From Mycolicibacterium monacense (lineage in GTDB: Bacteria; Actinomycetota; Actinomycetes; Mycobacteriales; Mycobacteriaceae): a stretch of 64,000 nucleotides of DNA. The stretch is taken from assembly GCF_010731575.1 (NCBI RefSeq), contig NZ_AP022617.1, forward strand, positions 4,836,001 through 4,900,000, read 5' to 3'. A program made the position numbers and the translations under genes. Numbering within the stretch: position 1 is the stretch's first letter; the number at the start of each line of letters is the position of its first letter. The notes beneath the pieces were generated by a model. That model saw nothing but the letters and a program-made list of their open reading frames with translations, had not been told where the DNA came from and did not search any database. This document shows, piece after piece, positions 43,253-51,966 of the stretch.

Positions 43253-44870
43253 CGATCCGCTCCAACTGCTCCCGAACCACCTTCTCCAACCGCGCCGACT
43301 CGTCAAACGCTGCAAGCAGTTCCGTTTTCAATCGCGCGATCTTCTCGTCGATCGGCTCGCCGTCGTCCACGGCCGCCGCGGAACCCACGTAGCGCCCCGG
43401 CGTTAGTGCATAGTCGGCAGCCTTGATATCGGCCAGCGTCGCCGACTTGCAGAAGCCCGGAATATCCTCGTAAACAACACCCTTCGATGCCGCCGACACC
43501 GAGCCGCGCCAGGCATGATATTTGTCGCCGATCTCAACGATCTCCTTGTCGGACAGTGCCCGCTCTGCTCGGTCCACCATGTCGCCCATTCCACGAGCAT
43601 CGATGAACAACACCTGTCCGGATCGGTCGATCGAGCCCTGCTTACCGGCGGTCTTGTCCTTGGCGAAGAACCACACGCACACCGGGATTCCGGTGCTGCG
43701 GAACAGCTGGGTGGGCAGCGCGATCATGCACGACACCAGATCGGCTTCCACGATCTGGGCCCGAATATCGCCCTCGCCGTTGGAGTTCGACGACATCGAC
43801 CCATTGGCCATCACCACGCCGGCCTTGCCGCCCGGCGCCAGCTTGTACAGGATGTGCTGGATCCAGGCGTAGTTGGCGTTGTTGGCCGGCGGCACACCGA
43901 AGCGCCAGCGGGCATCCTCCTCGTTGCGGGCCCAGTCCTTGATATTGAACGGCGGATTGGCCAGCACGTAATCCATCTGGACATCGGGATGTTGATCCCG
44001 GGCGAAGGTATCACCCCAGCGTGCACCCAAGCCCTTGTTGTCGATGCCGTGGATGGCCAGGTTCATCTTGGCCATCCGCCAGGTCTCCTCGATGGACTCC
44101 TGACCGTAGACGGCAATCTCTTTCGGGTCACCATCGTGCTCATAGATGAACTTCTCGGTCTGCACGAACATGCCGCCCGATCCGCAGCACGGGTCATACA
44201 CCCGCCCGCGCGAGGGCTCCAGCACCTCGACGATCACCTTCACCACGCTCGGCGGGGTGAAGAACTCACCGCCCCGCTTTCCCTCCGCGCGGGCGAAGTT
44301 GCCGAGGAAGTACTCGTAAACCTCGCCCATCAGGTCGCGCGCTCGGCCGTCGCCCTGGCGGCTGAACCGGGCGCTGTTGAACAGGTCGATCAGTTCACCC
44401 AACCGGCGCTGATCGATGTTGTCCTTGTTGTACAGCCGCGGCAATGTGCCCTGCAATGTCGGGTTGGCCTTCATCACGGCGTCCATGGCCTCGTCGATCA
44501 ACTGCCCGATGTTCTTCGCGGGTTCACCACCGGAGGCCGGCAAGCCTTTGGCGTTCTCGGCCAGGAACTTCCACCGCGCACCCGGCGGCACGACGAACAC
44601 CCCGTACCCCTGATACTCCTCGGGGTCCTCGATCAACTCCTCGATCTGGTCAGCATCCAGACCGTCGGCCTCCAACTCCGTCCGGATCGCCTCCCGACGC
44701 TCGTCATAGGCATCCGAGACATACTTCAGGAACACCAGACCCAGGATCACGTCCTTGTACTGGCTCGCGGATAACGATCCACGCAGTTTGTCGGCGGCCT
44801 TCCACAGGGTGTCCTTGAGCTCCTTCATAGTCGAAGGAGCCTGTGGCTCAGCATTTTTGCTCGGTGGCAT
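43245..44870 (-). CDS. hsdM: Type I N6-adenine methyltransferase subunit
   Basis: This 541-aa protein has an N-terminal helical HsdM_N domain (LKDTLWKAADKLRGSLSASQYKDVILGLVFLKYVSDAY), the SAM-binding motif YDPCCGSGGMF (~residue 226) and the catalytic NPPF (~306, YVLANPPFNIKDW). It methylates the target of HsdS for self-protection. It precedes hsdS, the nucleotidase and hsdR in one transcript and follows the HTH/methylase-like gene after 10 bp. Confidence 0.96.
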   Translation of the reverse strand: MPPSKNAEPQAPSTMKELKDTLWKAADKLRGSLSASQYKDVILGLVFLKYVSDAYDERREAIRTELEADGLDADQIEELIEDPEEYQGYGVFVVPPGARWKFLAENAKGLPASGGEPAKNIGQLIDEAMDAVMKANPTLQGTLPRLYNKDNIDQRRLGELIDLFNSARFSRQGDGRARDLMGEVYEYFLGNFARAEGKRGGEFFTPPSVVKVIVEVLEPSRGRVYDPCCGSGGMFVQTEKFIYEHDGDPKEIAVYGQESIEETWRMAKMNLAIHGIDNKGLGARWGDTFARDQHPDVQMDYVLANPPFNIKDWARNEEDARWRFGVPPANNANYAWIQHILYKLAPGGKAGVVMANGSMSSNSNGEGDIRAQIVEADLVSCMIALPTQLFRSTGIPVCVWFFAKDKTAGKQGSIDRSGQVLFIDARGMGDMVDRAERALSDKEIVEIGDKYHAWRGSVSAASKGVVYEDIPGFCKSATLADIKAADYALTPGRYVGSAAAVDDGEPIDEKIARLKTELLAAFDESARLEKVVREQLERIGG

Positions 44871-44880
44871 CGGTGGCCTT

Positions 44881-46743
44881 TCAGTGGTCCGCCGCGGCGA
44901 CGCCGGGCGTGGTGGGTTGCGCGTCGAGGGTCAGGGCGCCCGCGGCGACCCCGTCGATCAGCGCCGTCTTCAGTTCTCTGGCCGCATCGAGTCGGCGGCG
45001 AGTCTCGGCCTCGAACTGTTCGACATCACCGAGCGCTGCCTCCAACCGCGCGGCTTCGTCCGCGGCCATCTCCGGGACCGTCCAGGTCGGCCATTCCGAG
45101 CCTGCGGTGGCGGTTTCGTTGATGACGGCGGCAAGAACCCGCGGACCGAAGTCCGCCGTGCGGCCCAGGCGCAGGATGCGAGCAGGTGCGGCCACCATCG
45201 CACCACCCAGCGCATCCACCCACGCCTGCGGTTGCGGACTCTCCACGAAGACGACGTCCCCGGGCTCGGTCCGCGTCGAACGCGGGTAAAGCTGTTCAGC
45301 ATCAACCGGATCCAAAGCAATCCGATCATCGGCGGGCAGAACACGAACAGTTCCCCCAAGTGTGGCGTGCGCGAGGTCAATTCGGTTACCGCGTTTGAGG
45401 GCCAGCTTGCCCTCGTCGCGCAGCTCACCCAAAGACCGGTACCGCAGCTTCAGCCTGCCGGGAGAGGGTTCGACCAGCACATCGACCGGGCGCACTGGCG
45501 AGGTGGTCGTCAACGTCGCGGCGTGCACCCGCTCCACGTGGCTGCCCCTGTCCGCCGAACTCAGCCGCACTGCCCGGGTGCCTCGTGGGACAAACGGTCC
45601 GCCAGCCAATACCCCGGCACGGTCGATCCGGCGGGCGTAACGGAAAGCCCGCAGGTCTGTCTGCGCGAGCCCGGCAGCGATATCGGCGGCGAAGTCGCCG
45701 AGGTCTGGCTCAGACACCGCAGCCAGGTCGGTGACACAAGGCCGCTGCTCATCGGCACCACCCAGACACACCCACAATGCCAGGTTCTGCCGATGCGCCT
45801 CCCGCCAGAATCCACGCGGAAGCCGCACGGCAGCAACAACATTGCCGACACGAAGCACATCGGCTCGCCGGCGCTGCAGTTCCCCCGCCAACGTGTCCGC
45901 CAGTGCCGCCGCCGGCCCGACGAAAATGCCGATTCGGCCCGGCTCCAGTCCGAGAACCAGATCGTCGGCACAGTCGAGCGTCTGCCCTGCGTCGAGTCCC
46001 ACAGCTGACACGAAGTTCAGCACGCCGCTCCCGGATCTCCCCACGGCAGTGCCAGCGATCACCGCCCGGCGCCGCACCGCCCGGCTATCGGAAACCACGG
46101 CAAGCCCGGATTCGGCAGCCACCGACAAGGACATCCGGCTCCCGTCGGTGCGCAACGTTATTTCCTCGGCACCGAGGAAAACCGAGCATTCGGTCACCAC
46201 CCGGGCCAGGAGCGTGACGGCGTCGGCGGTCAGTTCACGTAGCGCGAGTTCCCGCTGCAGCCGGCCACGCTCGATCCGCATCAGCGCGTCGGGCAGACCG
46301 AAGGAAGCTTCGACAAGGTCGTCGACGTACTCTAACGTCGCCGCGGCCGGCTCGATCGACTGGATCTCACTGCACACACAGCTGTCCTCCGGGTCGAACT
46401 CCGCGGCCAGCCGGGACCTGTCCGCCAGGGTGGTGCCGGCGAGTTCCGCCCCGGTGAGCGCGCGCCACGCCAGCAGCACAACAAGCACCTCGATGTCCAC
46501 GTCATCGGGGACGGCGATGGCGGCGACGTCGTAGTCGGCGTCGGCGTTCTTGCCGCGGCCAGTGCGTTTGAGGTAGTCCACCACTTCGCCGGGTGCGAAG
46601 CGCTCAATGCCATCGATATGACCGACCGGGCTGGGAAACGGCACCAATTCGCCGCGAACGCGTGGGCGGTTACGCCACATGCTAACGACGGGGCGCTGTA
46701 CGTTGGCGAGGTCGGCCACGTCCTGCAACGTCAGCGAACGCAT
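44881..46743 (-). CDS. HTH protein with degenerate N6-methylase-like core, first gene of RM operon
   Basis: This is a 620-aa protein. Residues 1-65 are an excisionase/MerR-like HTH (LTLQDVADLANVQRPVVSMWRNRP ... IERFAPGEVVDYLKRTGR). The middle contains LVLGLEPGRIGIFVGPAAALADTLAGELQRRRADVLRVGNVVAAVRLPRGFWREAHRQNLALWVCLGG, which resembles the post-catalytic part of N6-methylases, but no NPPF or SAM-loop motif is present. The C-terminal coiled region is HsdS-like (FEAETRRRLDAARELKTALIDGVAAGAL). A strong AAGGGAGG site marks ATG 46743. It likely regulates or specifies the RM operon. Confidence 0.65.
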   Translation of the reverse strand: MRSLTLQDVADLANVQRPVVSMWRNRPRVRGELVPFPSPVGHIDGIERFAPGEVVDYLKRTGRGKNADADYDVAAIAVPDDVDIEVLVVLLAWRALTGAELAGTTLADRSRLAAEFDPEDSCVCSEIQSIEPAAATLEYVDDLVEASFGLPDALMRIERGRLQRELALRELTADAVTLLARVVTECSVFLGAEEITLRTDGSRMSLSVAAESGLAVVSDSRAVRRRAVIAGTAVGRSGSGVLNFVSAVGLDAGQTLDCADDLVLGLEPGRIGIFVGPAAALADTLAGELQRRRADVLRVGNVVAAVRLPRGFWREAHRQNLALWVCLGGADEQRPCVTDLAAVSEPDLGDFAADIAAGLAQTDLRAFRYARRIDRAGVLAGGPFVPRGTRAVRLSSADRGSHVERVHAATLTTTSPVRPVDVLVEPSPGRLKLRYRSLGELRDEGKLALKRGNRIDLAHATLGGTVRVLPADDRIALDPVDAEQLYPRSTRTEPGDVVFVESPQPQAWVDALGGAMVAAPARILRLGRTADFGPRVLAAVINETATAGSEWPTWTVPEMAADEAARLEAALGDVEQFEAETRRRLDAARELKTALIDGVAAGALTLDAQPTTPGVAAADH

Positions 46744-46805
46744 GGCTGGCCTCCCTTCATCCGGTCCCACGGTAGGCAATGGGTCCACGTCGAGCAATTG
46801 CGTTT

Positions 46806-46827
46806 ACTGATAAGCGGCCTTATCAGT
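46806..46827. promoter_or_regulatory. Palindromic operator in the divergent RM promoter
   Basis: Perfect 9-bp arms ACTGATAAG (46806-46814) and CTTATCAGT (46819-46827) surround CGGC. The site lies midway between the divergent starts 46743 and 46910. It is a good candidate for binding by the HTH domain of the gene at 44881, giving autoregulation of the restriction operon. Confidence 0.8.
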
Positions 46828-46909
46828 GATTCTTGTTGTCGGCTTTCGGTCTGGCTGTGAATCTCGATGGCATCCGCCGCATCCGCGGCCCGACCTACGA
46901 GGAGCACCC

Positions 46910-48331
46910 ATGACCGACCACAAAGGCGCCCACCTGGGCCCCGACCAGAACACCCTCGTGATCCACCAGCTGACGGTCCAGGACAAGGACGTCGCCCGGG
47001 AGGCGCAGCGCTGGACCACCGGCGAGCGCGGCGACATCGTCGACGATCCGCAGGCTCTCGCTGATGCAGACCTGTCCAGCTTCGTCACCGAAGCCGTCAA
47101 GATTGGCGCCCACGCGCTGTCGGCCACCGGTCAGTCCCAGGACTCGCGCGCCATCGAGCGAATGATCAAGGAGGTCGGCGAGAAGACCGCGGCGACCTCG
47201 ACCCAGGCCGCCGAACTCACCGCGACCGCCGTCAAGGACGCCGGCAAAACCGTGACCAAAGCCGCCGAGGACGCCAAGAAGGCGATCATCGAAGCCGACC
47301 AGACCAGCCGCAAAGAGTTCACCGAGTCGGTCGCTGCCGCCAAGAACGCACTGACCGCCGAAGTGCGCAAGATCTTCGCCGGTGACAGCCCAGAGCTGCT
47401 GGAAAAGCTTGCGCCGCTGCTGGAGAAGTTCAGCACCGAACTCGACGCGAAGAGCTCCGCGAGCATCACCGAGGTCGTCACCAAGGCAGTCAAGCAGTTC
47501 GACCCCACCGACCCGACCTCACCGATGGCCAAGCACACCGCGGGCTTGGAACTCCGTCAACAACAGCTGACCGAACTGATGGGCAAGAACCACGAATCGC
47601 TCACGCAGAAGATCGACGAGATTGGCACCGCGCTCAAAGTTCAGGAGGCCCGCACCACGTTGAGCAAGGTCACCCCGATCAAGGGCGACACCTTCGAAAC
47701 CCAGGTCAATGCCGTGCTGTCCGGCATCGCTACCGGACTGGGCGATGAATACACCGACACCCGCGCGATCGTCGGGCACCTGCCACGCTCCAAGAAGGGC
47801 GACGGATTGCTCACGGTCGACGGTGGCACTGCCCGCGTGGTGATCGAAATGACGGACTCGGCCCGCGGGGGTTGGGCCGAGTACCTGGACGAGGCCGAGC
47901 GCAACCGCCACGCGGCGGCGTCGCTCGGCCTCGTCCGAACCCCCGAGCAGAACGCGGGTCAGTCGATTCGCGTCATCGGTTCACGACGCATCGTGCTTGC
48001 GTTCGACCCGACGACCGATGACGGCGACCTGATCCGCACCGTGCTCATGCTGCTGCGAGCCGCGGCGATTGCGGCGAGTACCCGCCGCGGTGCCGAGCAG
48101 CTGTCCACCGCCGAGGAGAAGATCTCCGAGGCCGTCGCGCAACTGGACCGCATCGATGACATCAAGAAGGCCGCCGGCTCCATCCACAAGAACGCCGAGA
48201 AGATCGAAACGGGCTGCACCGCAGTCACGTCCGGAATCAATCGGCTGCTCTCCGAGGCGCTGGCCGCGTTGGCCGACGCGCAAGCCGTCGGCGACGGTAT
48301 CGCCGACACGTCCGGCGACACCGCCGCCTGA
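46910..48331 (+). CDS. Coiled-coil protein with nuclease-like C-terminal domain
   Basis: This is a 473-aa protein, ATG 46910 with a GAGGAG site. Residues ~80-250 form a long coiled coil rich in Ala/Lys/Glu (TATAVKDAGKTVTKAAEDAKKAIIEADQTSRKEF). Residues ~258-370 have a fold reminiscent of RmuC/PD-(D/E)xK proteins (KGDTFETQVNAVLSGIATGLGDEYTDT; KGDGLLTVDGGTARVVIEMTDSARGGWAEYLDEAERNR), though the expected ExK is ExT. The tail is again helical. It is divergent from the RM operon and shares its operator. An accessory of the defence cluster is plausible. Confidence 0.6.
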   Translation: MTDHKGAHLGPDQNTLVIHQLTVQDKDVAREAQRWTTGERGDIVDDPQALADADLSSFVTEAVKIGAHALSATGQSQDSRAIERMIKEVGEKTAATSTQAAELTATAVKDAGKTVTKAAEDAKKAIIEADQTSRKEFTESVAAAKNALTAEVRKIFAGDSPELLEKLAPLLEKFSTELDAKSSASITEVVTKAVKQFDPTDPTSPMAKHTAGLELRQQQLTELMGKNHESLTQKIDEIGTALKVQEARTTLSKVTPIKGDTFETQVNAVLSGIATGLGDEYTDTRAIVGHLPRSKKGDGLLTVDGGTARVVIEMTDSARGGWAEYLDEAERNRHAAASLGLVRTPEQNAGQSIRVIGSRRIVLAFDPTTDDGDLIRTVLMLLRAAAIAASTRRGAEQLSTAEEKISEAVAQLDRIDDIKKAAGSIHKNAEKIETGCTAVTSGINRLLSEALAALADAQAVGDGIADTSGDTAA

Positions 48332-48354
48332 TCCCCTCAACCCGAAGGATGAAC

Positions 48355-48803
48355 ATGACGCACATCGCACTGAAGGCTGTTCTCGTCGCTCCATTCCTCG
48401 CCGCCGGGCTCTCGGGCTGCGTTGCGCCTGACCAGGCCACCTCCACGCGAAGTAGCGGGTCGGCGGCGTCATGGCCCGAAGTCACGACGACGCCGCCTAC
48501 ACCGGTGGCGGCACCGCCCACCGCTGCCGACTTCATCATCGAGGTGATTGTGACCGAGCAGAAGTGCTTCGGGTCCGCCGGCTGTAACTATCGCTACACG
48601 GTCAATCCGCAGTACATCAGCGCCCAGCCGTTGCCGGAGAAGACCACCGTGGTTTCACCGTGACAGGTGGCGAACAGGATCAGGTCGGCAACTTCACCAT
48701 CGACTCGGACGGCACAGCCACCTTCGATCGTGAGACCTCGATCTCCGGCGAAGAGAACGCCGACTTGCAGGCAAGCGTCACGCAAGTCATTCCCGGCCGA
48801 TGA
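48355..48803 (+). pseudogene. Lipoprotein gene with a single-base frameshift
   Basis: The first frame gives a lipoprotein signal (LKAVLVAPFLAAGLSGC, lipobox LSGC), a Thr/Pro linker and FIIEVIVTEQKCFGSAGCNYRYTVNPQ, then stops at 48663. Shifting one base at about 48654 (a run of T) lets the protein continue as FTVTGGEQDQVGNFTIDSDG and TATFDRETSISGEENADLQA to a TGA at 48803. The two halves clearly form one ~149-residue secreted beta domain. This is a recent mutation or a sequencing error. It is 17-23 bp after the coiled-coil gene. Confidence 0.7.
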
Positions 48804-48917
48804 CCGAAATCTTTGCGCGGGAAGAGATGCAAAGCGGGTACCCGCCGGCCGGCGTCGCCAACCCGTAAGTGACCCTCATGGGCGCCTTTGTCAGTGGTGG
48901 CATGGAGACTCAGGACC

Positions 48918-49514
48918 GTGAACGACCACATGCTCTTTCGACCACCGCCCGCGCCGGAGCTGACGGGAGACGAGCGCTTCAAAGGACTCGACCGCAGCGT
49001 GAGGGAGTTCTGGTCATACGCTGCCAGAGACCTTCGCTCCAACGTCCTTCGAGGCGTTCTTGCGGAATGGCTCGTAGCGAAAGCCGTCGGCGCGGCGGAA
49101 CCCCGGCCTGAATGGGATGATTTCGACGTCCTCACTCCCGCCGGCACTCGCGTTGAAGTCAAGTCTTCGGCTTACCTCCAAGCGTGGACGCAGCGCCGGC
49201 TGTCGACCATCGCCTTCAGCGGCCTCAACGCCGCGAAGTGGGACGCAGAGCTGGGGCGTTCAGATCAGCGAACATTCAATGCCGACGTGTACGTCTTCTG
49301 CGTCCAAACTGCGCGTTCACATGGTGCCTACGATCCGCTGGACGTTTCACAGTGGGACTTCTACGTCCTGCCGCGGTCCAGCGTTGAGTCGATTGGTCAA
49401 AGGAGCATCGGGTTGGCGCGGATCCAAAGTGAGGCGCAACAAGTCGCTTTCGACGGCCTTCGCAGCGCAATTGATGAGGCCGCGCAGGCCCCAATCCGGG
49501 ACTTACGCGAGTAA
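48918..49514 (+). CDS. PD-(D/E)xK-type nuclease-like protein
   Basis: This is a 198-aa protein. The helix LRGVLAEWLVAKAVGA is followed by DDFDVLTPAGTRVEVKSSAYLQAW, a textbook D...ExK active site (D in DDFDV, EVK), and a later RTFNADVYVFCVQTARSH strand. Such small stand-alone nucleases occur beside restriction systems. The GTG at 48918 (NDHMLFRPPPAPEL) was chosen; ATG 48930 is also possible. It is the last gene before the right island boundary. Confidence 0.7.
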   Translation: MNDHMLFRPPPAPELTGDERFKGLDRSVREFWSYAARDLRSNVLRGVLAEWLVAKAVGAAEPRPEWDDFDVLTPAGTRVEVKSSAYLQAWTQRRLSTIAFSGLNAAKWDAELGRSDQRTFNADVYVFCVQTARSHGAYDPLDVSQWDFYVLPRSSVESIGQRSIGLARIQSEAQQVAFDGLRSAIDEAAQAPIRDLRE

Positions 49515-49558
49515 ATCCCGTCGCCGCTGGCTGGGCAGCCGTCATGACGAACAACCCA

Positions 49559-49634
49559 CCAAACACAAAGGTCACGACCTCTTCGAGTTCGTGACCTTTA
49601 TGCCCGGAGTTCGTAGAACTCCTCGCTGTGGGCG
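49559..49634. repeat. Right boundary element of the island (double hairpin, direct repeat)
   Basis: It has the same order as the left copy: a first stem (AAAGGTCACGA at 49567-49577 with its complement at 49589-49599), a second stem GGAGTTC/GAACTCC (49606-49622) with a 3-nt loop, then the 13-bp core at 49622-49634 that includes the last six bases of tRNA-Leu. On the minus strand it is the terminator region of the tRNA gene. Confidence 0.75.
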
Positions 49635-49711
49635 AAGGGGGACTTGAACCCCCACGTCCCGAAGGACACTGGCACCTGAAGCCAGCGCGTCTGCCATTCC
49701 GCCACTCGCCC
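49629..49711 (-). tRNA. tRNA-Leu(CAG)
   Basis: On the minus strand the gene starts GGGCGAGTGGCGGAATGGC and folds into a type II tRNA. The acceptor GGGCGAG pairs with TTCGCCC, the anticodon loop TTCAGGT gives anticodon CAG, a long variable arm follows (TGTCCTTCGGGACG), the T arm is GGGGGTTCAAGTCCCCC and the discriminator base is A. CCA is not encoded. In mycobacteria this gene stands next to fhaA, as here. Confidence 0.95.
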
Positions 49712-49948
49712 GGACGACCGCAGGAGCCTATCACCCCCGTCGCGTGCACCCCAAAACCGCAGCAGAGGCGGCCTCCGCTCCCCTCCGACGTGACCGGCGA
49801 CGCATTGACCTGCCCCGATGTGATTCTCAGAGTTTCGTTGGTCCCATCGGCCGAACCTGGGTAGATACCATGCAGGAAGAGTCCGGGCCAGCCGACACGC
49901 GGCGGTCCGACTGCGTGAGCAGCCACGACGAACGAGACGGGCGGTGAC

Positions 49949-51358
49949 ATGGGTCTGGTGGACCGTTTCGAGCGCAAGCTCGAATCCACCGTCGGCGACG
50001 CCTTCGCCCGCGTTTTCGGCGGATCGATTGTGCCGCAGGAGGTCGAGGCACTGCTGCGCCGCGAAGCGGAGGCCGGAATCCGCGAGCTCGGCCGCGGCCG
50101 CATTTTGGCACCGAATGAATACGTAATTACCCTCAGTGTGCCCGACCATAAGAAGGTAAGCGCCGATCCTGACCTGACCGCGACCACTTTCGCCAAGCAT
50201 CTGGAGGGATACATACGTGAGCAGGGGTGGCAAACGTATGGTGATGTGGTCGTCAAGTTCGAACAGGCACCAAATCTGCACACTGGACAGTTCCGCGCTC
50301 GTGGTGCGGTCAACCCCGACTCGACCACCGGCGAACCCGCCCCAGCACACCGAGACCACGCGTTCCCCGCAGAACCAGGAGTACCACCGATGAGCGACAA
50401 CCCGACGTACCGCGGCGGCGGCCAGGGACAGGGACGGCCCGGCGACGAGTACTACGACGACGGCTACGGCCGGCCACAGGAGGAGCCGCGCGGCCAGGAG
50501 CCCCGCGCCCCCTACCCGCCGGAGCAGGGCGGCTACCCGCCCCGCGGCGGTTACCCCGAGCAGGGCGGCTACCCCGACCGCGGCGGCTACCCAGACCAGG
50601 GCGGCTACCCAGACCAGGGCGGCTACGGCGGCGGCTACGAGCAGCGCGGCCCGGGCGGCTACGGCCCGCCCGGCGGCGGCTACGACCAGGGTTACCGCCA
50701 GGGTCCCGGCGGATACGCACCTCCGCCGCCTCCCGGCGGGCAGCCCGGCTACGGCGCGCCCGGCGCGGACTATGACTACGGCCGTCCCCCCGGCGGCCCC
50801 GGCCGCCACGAGGACGGCGGATACGGACGTCCCGGTTACCCCGATCAGGGCGGCTACCCGGATCAGGGCGGGTACGGCGGCGGCTACGGCGCTCCGGCCG
50901 GCGGCCGTCAGGACTACGGGCAGGACTACGGCCGCGGTTACGCCGAGCCGGCCGGTGGTTACGGCGACCCGGGATACGGCGAGCCCGCCGGCCGTGACTA
51001 CGACTACGGCCAGGGCGCCGGGGGTTATGGCGGCGGCTACGGCCAGGCCGACTACCCCGCCGCCGGCGTAGGTACCACGGTGACCCTGCAGCTCGACGAC
51101 GGCAGTGGCCGCACCTACCAGTTGCGCGAGGGCGCCAACGTCATCGGTCGCGGTCAGGACGCCCAGTTCCGGCTCCCGGACACCGGTGTGTCACGCCGCC
51201 ACCTGGAGATCCGGTGGGACGGTCAGGTCGCCCTGCTGTCCGATCTGAACTCCACCAACGGCACCACGGTGAACAATGCGCCGGTCCAGGAATGGCAGCT
51301 CGCCGACGGTGACGTCATCCGTCTGGGGCACTCGGAGATCATCGTCCGGGTGCACTGA
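49949..51358 (+). CDS. fhaA: FHA-domain protein FhaA with DUF3662 N-terminus
   Basis: This is a 469-aa protein. Residues 1-125 are DUF3662 (GLVDRFERKLESTVGDAFARVFGGSIVPQEVEALLRREA). Residues ~150-365 are a disordered linker of GGYPDQGGY-type repeats. Residues ~385-469 are the FHA domain (NVIGRGQDAQFRLPDTGVSRRHLEIRW, DLNSTNGT), with Arg, Ser and His in the phospho-Thr site. In M. tuberculosis it binds phosphorylated MviN and slows peptidoglycan synthesis. It is the first gene of the kinase/elongation cluster. The linker is longer in repeats than I would expect from the Mtb protein. Confidence 0.95.
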   Translation: MGLVDRFERKLESTVGDAFARVFGGSIVPQEVEALLRREAEAGIRELGRGRILAPNEYVITLSVPDHKKVSADPDLTATTFAKHLEGYIREQGWQTYGDVVVKFEQAPNLHTGQFRARGAVNPDSTTGEPAPAHRDHAFPAEPGVPPMSDNPTYRGGGQGQGRPGDEYYDDGYGRPQEEPRGQEPRAPYPPEQGGYPPRGGYPEQGGYPDRGGYPDQGGYPDQGGYGGGYEQRGPGGYGPPGGGYDQGYRQGPGGYAPPPPPGGQPGYGAPGADYDYGRPPGGPGRHEDGGYGRPGYPDQGGYPDQGGYGGGYGAPAGGRQDYGQDYGRGYAEPAGGYGDPGYGEPAGRDYDYGQGAGGYGGGYGQADYPAAGVGTTVTLQLDDGSGRTYQLREGANVIGRGQDAQFRLPDTGVSRRHLEIRWDGQVALLSDLNSTNGTTVNNAPVQEWQLADGDVIRLGHSEIIVRVH

Positions 51359-51501
51359 GAACACGGCGCGCCCGGTCACGTTCAGGTCAAGCTGTCGGCT
51401 TCGTCTTCGCCCCGATCGCTACCCCAAGTATCGTGACGTTGCCAGCAGGCGCGGGCGACGGTGATACCGGCGTGCGGTGATCAGGACGGAGAGGACGTCA
51501 G

Positions 51502-51966
51502 ATGCAGGGGTTGGTGCTGCAGCTGACGCGTGTCGGCTTCCTGCTGCTGCTGTGGTTGTTCATCTGGTCGGTGCTGCGCATTCTGCGGACCGACATCTAC
51601 GCGCCGACCGGTGCGGTCATGGTGCGCCGCGGTCTGGCCCTGCGCGGCTCGCTGCTGCCCAACCGGCAGCGCAGCGTGGCCCGGCAGCTCGTGGTCACCG
51701 AGGGTGCGCTGACCGGCACCCGGATCACGCTCGGCAGTCAGCCGGTGCTGATCGGGCGGGCCGACGACTCGACGCTCGTGCTGACCGACGACTACGCGTC
51801 CACCCGGCATGCCCGGCTGTCGCCGCGCGGCTCCGAGTGGTACGTCGAAGACCTAGGATCGACCAACGGCACATACCTTGACAGGGCGAAGGTGACGACT
51901 GCGGTAAGGGTTCCGATGGGTACGCCGGTTCGAATCGGCAAGACGGTGATCGAGCTGCGCCCGTGA
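51502..51966 (+). CDS. fhaB: FHA-domain membrane protein FhaB (FipA)
   Basis: This 154-aa protein has an N-terminal TM helix (LTRVGFLLLLWLFIWSVLRIL) and a C-terminal FHA domain (PVLIGRADDSTLVLTDDYASTRHARLSPRG, DLGSTNGTYLD). FipA is phosphorylated by PknA and links FtsZ and FtsQ during division under stress. ATG 51502 has a GGAGAGG site. It couples to pstP by GTGA. Confidence 0.95.
   Translation: MQGLVLQLTRVGFLLLLWLFIWSVLRILRTDIYAPTGAVMVRRGLALRGSLLPNRQRSVARQLVVTEGALTGTRITLGSQPVLIGRADDSTLVLTDDYASTRHARLSPRGSEWYVEDLGSTNGTYLDRAKVTTAVRVPMGTPVRIGKTVIELRP

Larger units (their letters stand above)
29269..49634. mobile_element. Genomic island next to tRNA-Leu(CAG)
   Basis: The ~20.4-kb segment lies between two direct copies of a 76-bp double-hairpin element. 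They share the identical 13-bp core CTCGCTGTGGGCG, and the right copy overlaps the 3' end of tRNA-Leu. Contents are typical of an island: transposase, tyrosine-recombinase-like gene, an IS3 element, a type I restriction system, small and broken genes. Outside are conserved core genes (fhaA on the right). No intact canonical integrase was recognised, so the mode of entry is inferred. Confidence 0.6.

Noticed and set aside
49712..49948. Replication origin or small gene between tRNA-Leu and fhaA
   Set aside because: No DnaA-box cluster and no coding frame; the 237 bp fit a promoter and leader of fhaA.
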